A stretch of 6,030 bases of DNA from Chloroflexota bacterium (GTDB lineage: Bacteria > Chloroflexota > Anaerolineae > Anaerolineales > Anaerolineaceae): positions 1 through 6,030 of the forward strand of contig JAJYJF010000157.1 in the NCBI GenBank assembly GCA_021796375.1, given 5' to 3'. A program made the position numbers and the translations under genes. Every line of letters starts with the position of its first letter. The stretch's first letter is position 1. Under the pieces are notes generated by a model that made no database searches, was not told where the DNA came from, and was given only the letters and a program-made list of their open reading frames with translations. Shown here one piece after another: positions 1 to 5,562 of this stretch.

Positions 1-4
1 CTTC

Positions 5-10
5 AGGAGG
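5..10 (+). promoter_or_regulatory. Shine-Dalgarno sequence of the zinc-ribbon gene
   Basis: A full consensus AGGAGG lies 8 bases before the ATG at 19. This spacing favours the start at 19 over the in-frame ATG at 28. It is the strongest ribosome binding site in the window, which suggests that the downstream protein is well translated. Confidence 0.85.
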
Positions 11-18
11 ATACCACT

Positions 19-513
19 ATGGGTTTCATGGACAAGCTCGGGTCAGCGGCGAATACCGCCAAGTGGAAAGCTGACCAGCAAATGCGCATCATGAAAGTGC
101 AGAACAGCATCCGCGACGTTGAGAAGCAGGTGAATGCCCAGAAAGCTGCCCTGGCCGACAGCGCGATGGACCTCTATACCCAGGGGGCGCTGGCGGACGA
201 GCGCCTGGGGGCCATCTGCGTCCAGATCGCCCAGCTGAATGCCCAGATCTCAGGCCTCAACGAGAATTTGCACCAGGTTCAGAGCGAGCAGCCTCCTTCT
301 GAAGGCGCCGCGGCGGTTGCACCCCCCGCGCCGGCCTACACTGCGCCGGCCGCCCCGGCGTATACCCCGCCCCCCGCGCCGGTCGCGCCGCCGGTCCAGC
401 CCCTGGAGGCAGCCCCCCAGCCGGCAGTGCTGGTCTGCCCGGAATGCGGCCAGGTGCTGAAGGGCAAATTCTGCCCGGAGCACGGCGTCGCCGGGGTCCC
501 GGCCCAGGCATAG
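19..513 (+). CDS. coiled-coil / zinc-ribbon protein of unknown function
   Basis: The 164-residue protein has no signal peptide or membrane segment and is therefore predicted to be cytoplasmic. Residues about 11-90 are rich in Gln, Lys, Glu, Ala and Leu in a heptad-like pattern, as expected of an alpha-helical coiled coil. Residues about 92-135 form a low-complexity Pro/Ala linker with two copies of a PAYT-type unit. The C-terminus carries a short zinc-ribbon knuckle with Cys140, Cys143, Cys152 and His155 (CPECG ... FCPEHG). The start at 19 is fixed by the AGGAGG just upstream. It is separated from the sugar operon by about 465 bases, so it is unlikely to share its transcript. A helical module joined to a small treble-clef or ribbon knuckle by a flexible linker is common in uncharacterised bacterial proteins, where the knuckle may mediate protein-protein or membrane-complex contacts. 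I do not recognise a named family and assign no function. Confidence 0.85.
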   Translation: MGFMDKLGSAANTAKWKADQQMRIMKVQNSIRDVEKQVNAQKAALADSAMDLYTQGALADERLGAICVQIAQLNAQISGLNENLHQVQSEQPPSEGAAAVAPPAPAYTAPAAPAYTPPPAPVAPPVQPLEAAPQPAVLVCPECGQVLKGKFCPEHGVAGVPAQA

Positions 514-546
514 CCTTCGTAAGAACGCGGTTTTGAATCCGAAAAA

Positions 547-581
547 ATCAGGGGCTGCTCGCACATCGGGCAGCCCCTGAT
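547..581 (-). terminator. strong hairpin with T-tract on the minus strand (intrinsic terminator, minus orientation)
   Basis: The 12-base arm ATCAGGGGCTGC at 547-558 is perfectly complementary to 570-581, with an 11-base loop. An A6 run at 542-547 abuts the left arm, so the transcript read from the minus strand would have a GC-rich stem followed at once by a run of U, the classical intrinsic terminator. Read on the + strand there is no U-tract after the stem, so it would be at best a weak or factor-assisted terminator for the zinc-ribbon gene, whose stop codon is 33 bases upstream. The structure is certain from sequence; its direction of action is inferred. Confidence 0.7.
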
Positions 582-592
582 CTGCGCAGATC
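579..592. repeat. 14-bp perfect palindrome overlapping the terminator arm
   Basis: GATCTGCGCAGATC is its own reverse complement. Its first three bases are also the end of the 570-581 terminator arm, so in RNA the two hairpins would compete slightly. As DNA it could be an operator half-site pair, but nothing else in the window repeats it. The function is unknown. Confidence 0.5.
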
Positions 593-655
593 CCTGCCGC
601 TTTCATGATGCGATCCGCGCAAGATGAGAGCCCCTTTTAAACCCGGCGCTAACCA

Positions 656-803
656 GTCCGCGGCTTCCGCGTGGACGGATCCTCCCCTGCCGCACAGCGC
701 GGCCTGCGTTCCCGCTCGCCCGTTGGGGGCTGGGGGCAACCGGCGACCGCGGGGCGGCGCAGTTCTGAGCCCGCCCGGGACTCTGCCGGCCGCAGGACGG
801 GGC
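656..803 (-). ncRNA. possible minus-strand structured RNA (tentative)
   Basis: This very GC-rich stretch contains complementary segments that can nest into one branched fold. They are 684-687 with 799-802, 703-708 with 791-796, 710-713 with 777-780, 717-725 with 737-745 (one mismatch), 752-757 with 771-776, 689-693 with 699-703 (sharing base 703 with the outer helix), and 656-659/660-663 with 673-676/667-670. A minus-strand transcript would end at the intrinsic terminator at 547-581, and a TAAAAT box (-10-like) sits on the minus strand at 835-840, though without a good -35. I checked by eye for the conserved signatures of RNase P RNA, tmRNA and SRP RNA and did not find them. 6S RNA cannot be excluded but is not supported. 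Such pairings also arise by chance in GC-rich DNA, so confidence is low. Confidence 0.25.
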
Positions 804-861
804 ACACGAACCCACCACAGATTTCAATGGCAGTATTTTAAGCAGCGCCTTCGGCTGTGCA

Positions 862-888
862 TTGCCGGAAAGAATAAGGTTTTATAAT
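862..888 (+). promoter_or_regulatory. probable sigma70-type promoter of the sugar operon
   Basis: A perfect TATAAT occurs at 883-888 in an AT-rich patch. The best -35 candidate is TTGCCG at 862-867, which matches 4 of 6 consensus bases with a short 15-base spacer. Transcription would start near 895 and leave a leader of roughly 84 bases before the ATG at 979. It is the only good -10 element on the + strand before the operon, and none is needed further in because the genes are packed together. The start site is inferred. Confidence 0.4.
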
Positions 889-968
889 TAGCGCTGCATC
901 AGCACGCCGCGATTGGCTAAATTGAGCCTTCGAAATATTACCGGGCAGAGGTGGATCGCCGGCAGTCC

Positions 969-973
969 GAGGA
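969..973 (+). promoter_or_regulatory. Shine-Dalgarno sequence of the transketolase N-terminal subunit
   Basis: GAGGA lies 5 bases before the ATG at 979 and only one base before an out-of-frame ATG at 975. The protein that begins at 979 aligns with the transketolase family from its first residues, so this site selects the 979 start. Confidence 0.65.
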
Positions 974-978
974 CATGA

Positions 979-1773
979 ATGGATTCGACTTTAGATTTCG
1001 CCAGGAAACTTCGCAGGCTGATCATCGAGCATTCCAGGCTGGCCAATGTCGGGCATATTGCTTCGGGGCTCTCGATCGTCGATCTCGTGGCGGTGATATT
1101 CGGCCAGGTTTTGCCCCAGTTTCCGGAAGATGAGGCTTCATTCGTTCTCTCCAAGGGTCATGCGGCCTTGGCGATTTATGCTGCCCTGGCCGAGCTGGGC
1201 AAGATCGACCACAAAGATTTGGCAAAATACTGCCAGGATGATACGCTGTATGGCACCCATCCGGATTACCGCATTCCGGGGATCGAGCTGTCAACCGGTT
1301 CGCTTGGGATGGGTTTGGGAGCAGGCGCAGGGATAGCCTGCGCGGCGCACATCCGGCGAAAGGCGAAACGCGTCTATGTGCTGCTGAGCGACGGGGAATG
1401 CGACGAGGGTTCGGTCTGGGAGACAGCCATGTTTGCCGGCCACCATCACCTCTCCAACCTTGTAGCGGTGATCGATTACAACCACCAGCAGGCGATGGGA
1501 TCCACCGAGCAAGTGCTGAATATCGACCCGATCTGTGAGCGCTGGATGTCTTTTGGCTGGCAGGCTTTTTCGGCCGACGGCCACAACCATGCGGAGCTGC
1601 AGCGTGCGTTCGCCCGGGCGAACGAACCATCGGACCGGCCGTGCGTCATTGTCGCAAATACCATCGCGGGGTACGGGGTTTCTTTCATGGAGCGCCAGGT
1701 CAAATGGCATTACCTGCCAATGTCGGACCTCGATTATACCCGGGCCCTGGCAGAAATCGACGGGTCCCGATGA
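979..1773 (+). CDS. transketolase, N-terminal (thiamine-diphosphate pyrophosphate-binding) subunit
   Basis: This 264-residue protein corresponds to the first half of transketolase, which transfers a two-carbon ketol unit between sugars using thiamine diphosphate and Mg2+. Family landmarks are in order. They are the GHI segment at residues 25-27, SKGHA at 58-62, THPD at 93-96, the glycine-rich GIELSTGSLGMGL at 101-113, and the cofactor motif SDGE at 137-140 continuing to Asn168 in IDYN (metal/diphosphate binding). Towards the end, GVSFME at 233-238 and WHY at 243-245 fit the split transketolases I associate with polysaccharide clusters rather than central metabolism. It lacks the pyrimidine-binding half, which the next gene supplies through an ATGA overlap. 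It is the first gene of the operon and is cytoplasmic. The true acceptor could be a phosphorylated sugar, as in the pentose phosphate pathway, or a keto-sugar nucleotide; sequence alone does not tell. Confidence 0.92.
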   Translation: MDSTLDFARKLRRLIIEHSRLANVGHIASGLSIVDLVAVIFGQVLPQFPEDEASFVLSKGHAALAIYAALAELGKIDHKDLAKYCQDDTLYGTHPDYRIPGIELSTGSLGMGLGAGAGIACAAHIRRKAKRVYVLLSDGECDEGSVWETAMFAGHHHLSNLVAVIDYNHQQAMGSTEQVLNIDPICERWMSFGWQAFSADGHNHAELQRAFARANEPSDRPCVIVANTIAGYGVSFMERQVKWHYLPMSDLDYTRALAEIDGSR

Positions 1774-2687
1774 GGCGCGCGTTCCTCTCCGCCTTAACCA
1801 GCCTGGCCGAAAGCGATGCGCGGATCGTTTTTTTGACCGCCGATTTAGGCTTTACGGTGGTCGAAAATTTCCAGGCAAAGTTTCCGGACCGGTTCATCAA
1901 TACCGGGGTCTCCGAGCAGAACCTGCTGGCGGTCAGCACGGGATTGGCGAAGGAAGGCCTGATCCCGTTTGTTTACTCCATCATCCCCTTTGTCACGCTG
2001 CGGCCGTTCGAATTTATCCGCAATGGGCCCGTGCTGCACCAGCTTCCGGTCAGAATTATCGGCTCAGGCAGTGGGTTTGAATACGGCCATGACGGCCTGA
2101 CCCATTATGGATTGGAAGATATCGGGGTGCTGCGGACACAGCCCGGCATGCGCATCGTTGTCCCCGCCGATCACGAGCAGGCTCAAAACGCGCTGAACGC
2201 CACTTACCAGCTTCCCGGGCCGATCTATTACCGGCTGGGGAAGAATGAGACGGCGACCATTGCGGGCTTAAATGGGCGCTTTGGGAACGGCACGCCGGTT
2301 TCTCTCGTCGAAGGAGCCGATATCCTTCTCCTGGCTTGCGGCGCGATCACCGGCGAAGCAGTGAAAGCGTCCGGCCTGCTCGGCCTGCAGGGCTTGCGGC
2401 CGGCGGTCGCGCTGGTGGATACCCTCCAGCCGCTCGACCGGCAGTCGATCGCCGCCCTGGTGAGCAAGTATCGAATGGTCGCCACGGTAGAAGCCCACTA
2501 TATTTCCGGCGGGCTTGGCTCGGCCATTGCCGAGATCATCGCGGAAGAGAAGCTGGATTCCCGGCTGATGCGCATCGGCGTGGACAGACTCTGGGACGGC
2601 GTCACCGGCAGCGAATCCTTCCTGCTATCCCGGTATGGATTGAGCGCTGAGAAGATTGCGGAGCGGATCCTGAAAGTGGTTTCATGA
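1770..2687 (+). CDS. transketolase, C-terminal (pyrimidine-binding) subunit
   Basis: The 305-residue protein supplies the pyrimidine-binding and C-terminal domains missing from the preceding subunit. Together they total 569 residues, somewhat short of the usual single-chain enzyme of roughly 620-670. The glutamate that activates the thiamine aminopyrimidine is present as Glu49 in GVSEQN (46-51). The substrate-channel segment reads YGHDGLTHYGLEDIG (105-119), and the C-terminal domain shows EAHYISGGLGSAIAEI at 241-256. The frame stays open upstream to an ATG at 1641, but homology begins at MRRAFLSAL and the ATG at 1770 overlaps the upstream stop as ATGA, so 1770 is chosen. There is no clear Shine-Dalgarno sequence; translation is probably coupled to the upstream gene, which would give equal amounts of the two subunits. 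A 1-deoxyxylulose-5-phosphate synthase or pyruvate dehydrogenase E1 identity is less likely because of the split architecture and motif details. The catalytic residues look intact. Confidence 0.9.
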   Translation: MRRAFLSALTSLAESDARIVFLTADLGFTVVENFQAKFPDRFINTGVSEQNLLAVSTGLAKEGLIPFVYSIIPFVTLRPFEFIRNGPVLHQLPVRIIGSGSGFEYGHDGLTHYGLEDIGVLRTQPGMRIVVPADHEQAQNALNATYQLPGPIYYRLGKNETATIAGLNGRFGNGTPVSLVEGADILLLACGAITGEAVKASGLLGLQGLRPAVALVDTLQPLDRQSIAALVSKYRMVATVEAHYISGGLGSAIAEIIAEEKLDSRLMRIGVDRLWDGVTGSESFLLSRYGLSAEKIAERILKVVS

Positions 2688-3658
2688 GCGCGAAGCGCAT
2701 CCTGATCACGGGAGGGACCGGGTTTGTCGGGGCAAATCTGGTCCGTGTTTTGCATTCCCAGGGTCACGAGCTCCACCTCCTTCTCCGGCCGGAATACGCG
2801 GATTGGCGGATTGCCGACATCAAAAACGATCTAAACTTACATGTCGCCGAGCTGGCCGATCTCGATAGCTTAAAACCACTGGTCTCATCCATCGCCCCGC
2901 AATGGATCTTCCATTTAGCTGCGTACGGGGCATATCCCTCCCAGCAGGCCTGGGACCGGATGGTGAGGACAAATATGGAGGCTACGGGAAACCTCCTCCA
3001 GGCCAGCCTGACATGCGGGTTCGAAGCCTTCGTTTATACCGGTTCTTCGTCCGAATACGGGGTGGTCGATCATCCGGCCGCGGAAGAGCTGCGCCTTGAG
3101 CCGAACAGCGCCTACGCCATAACCAAGGCGGGAGCCACCCATCTCTGCCGCTACTATGCCCGGACATTCCAGGCGCCGGTCCGGGTCGCGAGGCTGTATT
3201 CGGTCTACGGCCCGTATGAAGAGCCCACCCGGCTGATCCCGAACCTGCTGATCCACGGCTACTACCGCAGCTTCCCTCGCCTGGCCAACCCGGAAAACGC
3301 GCGGGATTTCGTGCACAGCGAGGATGCCGTCCAGGCTCTCATCCGGATTGCCGCGGACCGCCGGATTCCACCCGGGGAAATCTATAATATTTCCTCGGGT
3401 ACCCAGTCTACCATCCGGGATCTTGCATCCATCACGGCGAGGATGTTTGATATCGACGAGCCTCCGGACTGGGGCAGCTACCCGGACCGCGGCTGGGATG
3501 CCCGGACCTGGTGCGGCAGCAATCAGAAAATTCGAGATTCTTTGGGCTGGTCGCCCCGGTTCTCCATCGCGGAAGGCCTTCAGGTGACGAAGCGCTGGTT
3601 GGACGAGCATGCGGAGATAAGAGCGTGGTACGAAGCGCAGGTGATGGGAGGCTGCTAA
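2684..3658 (+). CDS. extended SDR-family nucleotide-sugar epimerase / dehydratase / ketoreductase
   Basis: The 324-residue Rossmann protein is a full-length extended short-chain dehydrogenase. Evidence includes the dinucleotide motif GGTGFVG (10-16), HLAA at 77-80, the serine cluster TGSSSEYG at 119-126, the catalytic pair Tyr144 and Lys148 in YAITK, the substrate-side RDFVHSEDAV at 207-216, and a C-terminal LGWSP (287-291). Such proteins oxidise, epimerise or reduce a hexose attached to a nucleoside diphosphate. The residue after the second beta strand is Arg35 rather than an acidic residue, which in this superfamily hints at NADP(H) and thus at a reductase, but this is only suggestive. The start at 2684 forms an ATGA overlap with the stop of the transketolase subunit. 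No strong Shine-Dalgarno sequence is visible. The exact sugar substrate cannot be read from sequence. The link to a ThDP enzyme suggests it may act on the same sugar. Confidence 0.88.
   Translation: MSAKRILITGGTGFVGANLVRVLHSQGHELHLLLRPEYADWRIADIKNDLNLHVAELADLDSLKPLVSSIAPQWIFHLAAYGAYPSQQAWDRMVRTNMEATGNLLQASLTCGFEAFVYTGSSSEYGVVDHPAAEELRLEPNSAYAITKAGATHLCRYYARTFQAPVRVARLYSVYGPYEEPTRLIPNLLIHGYYRSFPRLANPENARDFVHSEDAVQALIRIAADRRIPPGEIYNISSGTQSTIRDLASITARMFDIDEPPDWGSYPDRGWDARTWCGSNQKIRDSLGWSPRFSIAEGLQVTKRWLDEHAEIRAWYEAQVMGGC
3646..3651 (+). promoter_or_regulatory. Shine-Dalgarno sequence of the GT2 glycosyltransferase
   Basis: GGGAGG lies 9 bases before the ATG at 3661, inside the last codons of the SDR gene. 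It supports 3661 as the start instead of an upstream in-frame ATG at 3511, which would give a 50-residue extension with no family similarity that overlaps the SDR gene. Confidence 0.75.
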
Positions 3659-3660
3659 CC

Positions 3661-4638
3661 ATGACGGAAATGCAGGCAAAGGACGACCGGGCCAGGATCA
3701 GTGCGATTATCGCGTGCTACAAAGATGGTCAGGCGATCCCCATCATGTATCGGCGGCTGGTGGATACATTTCAGAAGATCAACGTGCGCTATGAGATCAT
3801 TTTCGTGAACGACCACAGCCCGGATGATTCTCGCGAGGTGTTGAAAACCCTGGCGGACGGCGACCCGAATGTGATCGCCATCCATCACAGCCGGAATTTT
3901 GGCAGCCAGAACGCCTTCACCAGCGGCATGCGTATTTCCACCGGCGATGCAGTCGTCCTGCTGGATGGCGACCTGCAAGATCCCCCGGAGCTGATCGCCG
4001 ATTTCTACCAAAAATGGCGCGAAGGCTACAAGGTGGTTTATGGGGAGCGGGTCCGGCGAGAAACCTCTTTCTTCATGCAGGCGGCCTACAAAGCCTTTTA
4101 CCGCGCCTTCCACTCGCTCTCATACATCCCGGTGCCGGTGGATGCCGGGGATTTCTCCCTTTTGGACCGGCAGGTCGTCGATGTTTTGAATGCGCTCCCG
4201 GAGAAAAATCGCTTCCTGCGCGGCTTGCGCGCCTGGGCCGGATTCTCCCAGGTCGGGGTGCCATACCTCCGCCCGGAACGCATGTTTGGGAAATCGACGA
4301 ACAACCTGTTGCGCAATCTTGAATGGGCGCGTAAAGCGATTCTTTCCTTCTCGTATAAACCGCTCGACCTGATCACGGTGTTAGCCGGGGTGACCGTGCT
4401 GGCCTCCCTGCTTGGAATTCTGTGGCAGATCTTCTATCACCTCGCCTTCCCCAAAGATACGCCCAGCGGGTTCACAACGATCATCTTGCTGATCCTTTTT
4501 TTGGGCGGCATCCAGCTGATCTGCCTCGCGATCATCGGTTCCTACCTGGCGCATATCTACGATGAGGTCAAATCGCGTCCCACCCATATCGTTGAGGGCT
4601 ATTTCAACTATCCCCGGCCGCAAGAGCCCCCAAGATAG
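3661..4638 (+). CDS. polyprenyl-phosphate glycosyltransferase, GT2 family (GtrB/ArnC/DPM1-like)
   Basis: The 325-residue enzyme has a cytoplasmic GT-A catalytic domain followed by two membrane helices. The family transfers a sugar from a nucleotide donor to undecaprenyl (polyprenyl) phosphate on the inner face of the membrane. Visible motifs are the nucleotide-binding strand ISAIIACYKDG (13-23), FVNDHSPDD with Asp51, the metal-binding DGD in LLDGDLQDPPE (100-110), an acceptor-side DAGDFSLLDR (161-170), NRFLRGLRAWAGF (183-195), and the RPER-FGKS element at 204-211. Hydrophobic helices lie at about 235-260 and 268-296, and the chain ends in a short Pro-rich tail. This layout is the GtrB/ArnC/DPM1 pattern, and no key residue seems to be lost. 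It sits 2 bp after the SDR gene and 2 bp before the methyltransferase gene. The sugar donor is unknown, but in this operon it may be the product of the upstream enzymes. A GtrA-like flippase is not in the window. Confidence 0.9.
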   Translation: MTEMQAKDDRARISAIIACYKDGQAIPIMYRRLVDTFQKINVRYEIIFVNDHSPDDSREVLKTLADGDPNVIAIHHSRNFGSQNAFTSGMRISTGDAVVLLDGDLQDPPELIADFYQKWREGYKVVYGERVRRETSFFMQAAYKAFYRAFHSLSYIPVPVDAGDFSLLDRQVVDVLNALPEKNRFLRGLRAWAGFSQVGVPYLRPERMFGKSTNNLLRNLEWARKAILSFSYKPLDLITVLAGVTVLASLLGILWQIFYHLAFPKDTPSGFTTIILLILFLGGIQLICLAIIGSYLAHIYDEVKSRPTHIVEGYFNYPRPQEPPR

Positions 4639-4640
4639 CC

Positions 4641-5549
4641 ATGGAATTCCGCTTGATTGACACCGCCTGTCCGATTTGCGGGAACCTGGAGGGGGAAACC
4701 ACCCTTTACGCACCCAATTTTACGCCCTCGGATCTTAACCCGCAGGTGTTTTCCGCGCGGAGGTTACCCGACCGCATCCACTACCGCCTTGTCCGCTGCA
4801 CGGGGTGCGGGCTGGTGCGGTCGGATCCGATTGCGGATCCAGCCCTGCTGGCTTCGCTCTACCGCGAAAGCGTTCTCACCTACGGACAGGAGGTTGATAA
4901 CCTGCGCAAGACTTACGGCGCTTATCTTGATCGGGCGGGCAAGCACGCGGCGGGTAAAAATTCGCTTTTGGAAATCGGCTGCGGGAATGGATTTTTCTTA
5001 CAAGAGGCGCTGAAGCGCGGTTTCTCCTCGGTTTTTGGGGTGGAGCCAAGCCGATCCGCGGTCGAATCCGCTGCTCCGGAGCTGGCCGGCCGCATCCGGG
5101 TGGACGTCATGCGGCCGGGGTTGTTCCCGGAATCAACCTTCGATGCGATCGGGATGTTCCAGGTGCTGGATCACATTCCGGATCCAAACTCCTTATTAAA
5201 TGAATGCTTCAAGATCCTCGTCCCGGGCGGAGCGGTATTGTGCTTCAATCACAATGTCGAGGCGCTCGCCAACCGCCTGCTGGGCGAAAAAAGCCCTATC
5301 GTGGATGTTGAGCATACATTTTTATACTCCCCCGCCACCATCTCGCGGTTATTCGCCTCCCATGGATTCACGGTCAAGGAATGCGGCCCTGCGGTCAATA
5401 CCATCAGCCTGCGGCATCTTCTGCATCTCTTTCCGCTTCCTCACAGTCTGAAAAAACAGCTCCTACGGCTGGCAGAAAAGCTTGCCATCGCAAACGCCTC
5501 CTTCCGGCTCCCGATCGGAAACCTGTATCTTATCGCGGTAAAGCAGTAA
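4641..5549 (+). CDS. class I SAM-dependent methyltransferase with N-terminal Cys4 zinc site
   Basis: The 302-residue cytoplasmic protein starts with two CxxC pairs, Cys10/Cys13 and Cys53/Cys56, that probably bind one structural zinc ion. A Rossmann-type methyltransferase domain follows. Motif I is LLEIGCGNGFFL (109-120), the acidic end of the second strand is GVEPS (133-137, Glu135 for the SAM ribose), and a post-motif segment reads FDAIGMFQVLDHIPDP (167-182). EHTFLYSPATI at 224-234 is typical of this broad family in surface-polysaccharide clusters. The Cys4 module followed by a SAM domain recalls sugar C-methyltransferases (TylC3/NovU type, about 410 residues), but this protein is about 100 residues shorter and lacks their C-terminal domain. 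It may therefore be an O-methyltransferase or work on a polymer or lipid-linked sugar. The gap to the upstream stop is 2 bp and no strong Shine-Dalgarno sequence is visible, consistent with coupling. Confidence 0.85.
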   Translation: MEFRLIDTACPICGNLEGETTLYAPNFTPSDLNPQVFSARRLPDRIHYRLVRCTGCGLVRSDPIADPALLASLYRESVLTYGQEVDNLRKTYGAYLDRAGKHAAGKNSLLEIGCGNGFFLQEALKRGFSSVFGVEPSRSAVESAAPELAGRIRVDVMRPGLFPESTFDAIGMFQVLDHIPDPNSLLNECFKILVPGGAVLCFNHNVEALANRLLGEKSPIVDVEHTFLYSPATISRLFASHGFTVKECGPAVNTISLRHLLHLFPLPHSLKKQLLRLAEKLAIANASFRLPIGNLYLIAVKQ

Positions 5550-5552
5550 AGG
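5548..5552 (+). promoter_or_regulatory. weak Shine-Dalgarno sequence of the membrane glycosyltransferase gene
   Basis: AAAGG overlaps the stop of the methyltransferase gene and lies 10 bases before the ATG at 5563. It is the only purine-rich element near this start. The 13-bp intergenic gap is the widest inside the operon but leaves no room for a separate promoter. Confidence 0.4.
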
Positions 5553-5562
5553 TCGACCTTCT

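Larger units (their letters stand above)
514..978. other. gene-free intergenic region between the zinc-ribbon gene and the sugar operon
   Basis: No reading frame here looks like a real protein. Translations on both strands are Arg/Pro/Ala-rich and lack recognisable motifs or ribosome binding sites. The left part has a strong hairpin (547-581) and an overlapping palindrome (579-592). The middle part (about 656-803) is extremely GC-rich with many complementary segments. The right part turns AT-richer from about 820 and contains promoter-like elements before the operon. The region therefore appears to hold a terminator, a promoter and possibly a structured RNA gene. Confidence 0.7.

Noticed and set aside
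548..827. Minus-strand open frames in the intergenic region
   Set aside because: They run into or through the terminator hairpin, lack ribosome binding sites and encode low-information Arg/Pro/Ala-rich sequence. A structured RNA explains the GC-rich stretch at least as well.
582..880. Known housekeeping RNA (RNase P, tmRNA, SRP or 6S RNA)
   Set aside because: I looked on both strands for the RNase P GAGGAAAGTCC and ACAGAA elements, the SRP GGAAGCAGC-type loop and a tmRNA CCA-type 3' end and found none. 6S RNA has no short diagnostic motif, so an Infernal search would be needed to settle it.
624..887. Small + strand open frame of 87 codons in the intergenic region
   Set aside because: There is no ribosome binding site, its composition is the Arg/Pro/Ala/Gly mix expected from random GC-rich DNA, and it runs through the probable operon promoter.
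888..1154. Minus-strand open frame of 88 codons over the start of the transketolase gene
   Set aside because: It is antisense to a clear transketolase coding region and covers the operon leader. It has no motif support.
1641..1769. Longer transketolase C-terminal subunit starting at ATG 1641
   Set aside because: The 43 extra residues overlap the N-terminal subunit gene in another frame and have no family similarity. Homology starts at the ATG at 1770, which overlaps the upstream stop as ATGA.
979..2687. Pyruvate dehydrogenase E1 alpha/beta or split deoxyxylulose-phosphate synthase
   Set aside because: The STGSLGMGL, SDGE-DEGSVWE and YGHDGLTH segments follow the transketolase pattern. No lipoyl enzyme or E2/E3 gene is nearby.
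3511..3660. Longer GT2 glycosyltransferase starting at ATG 3511
   Set aside because: The 50-residue extension lies inside the SDR gene, is Arg/Gly-rich and matches nothing in the GtrB family. The ATG at 3661 has a GGGAGG at good spacing.
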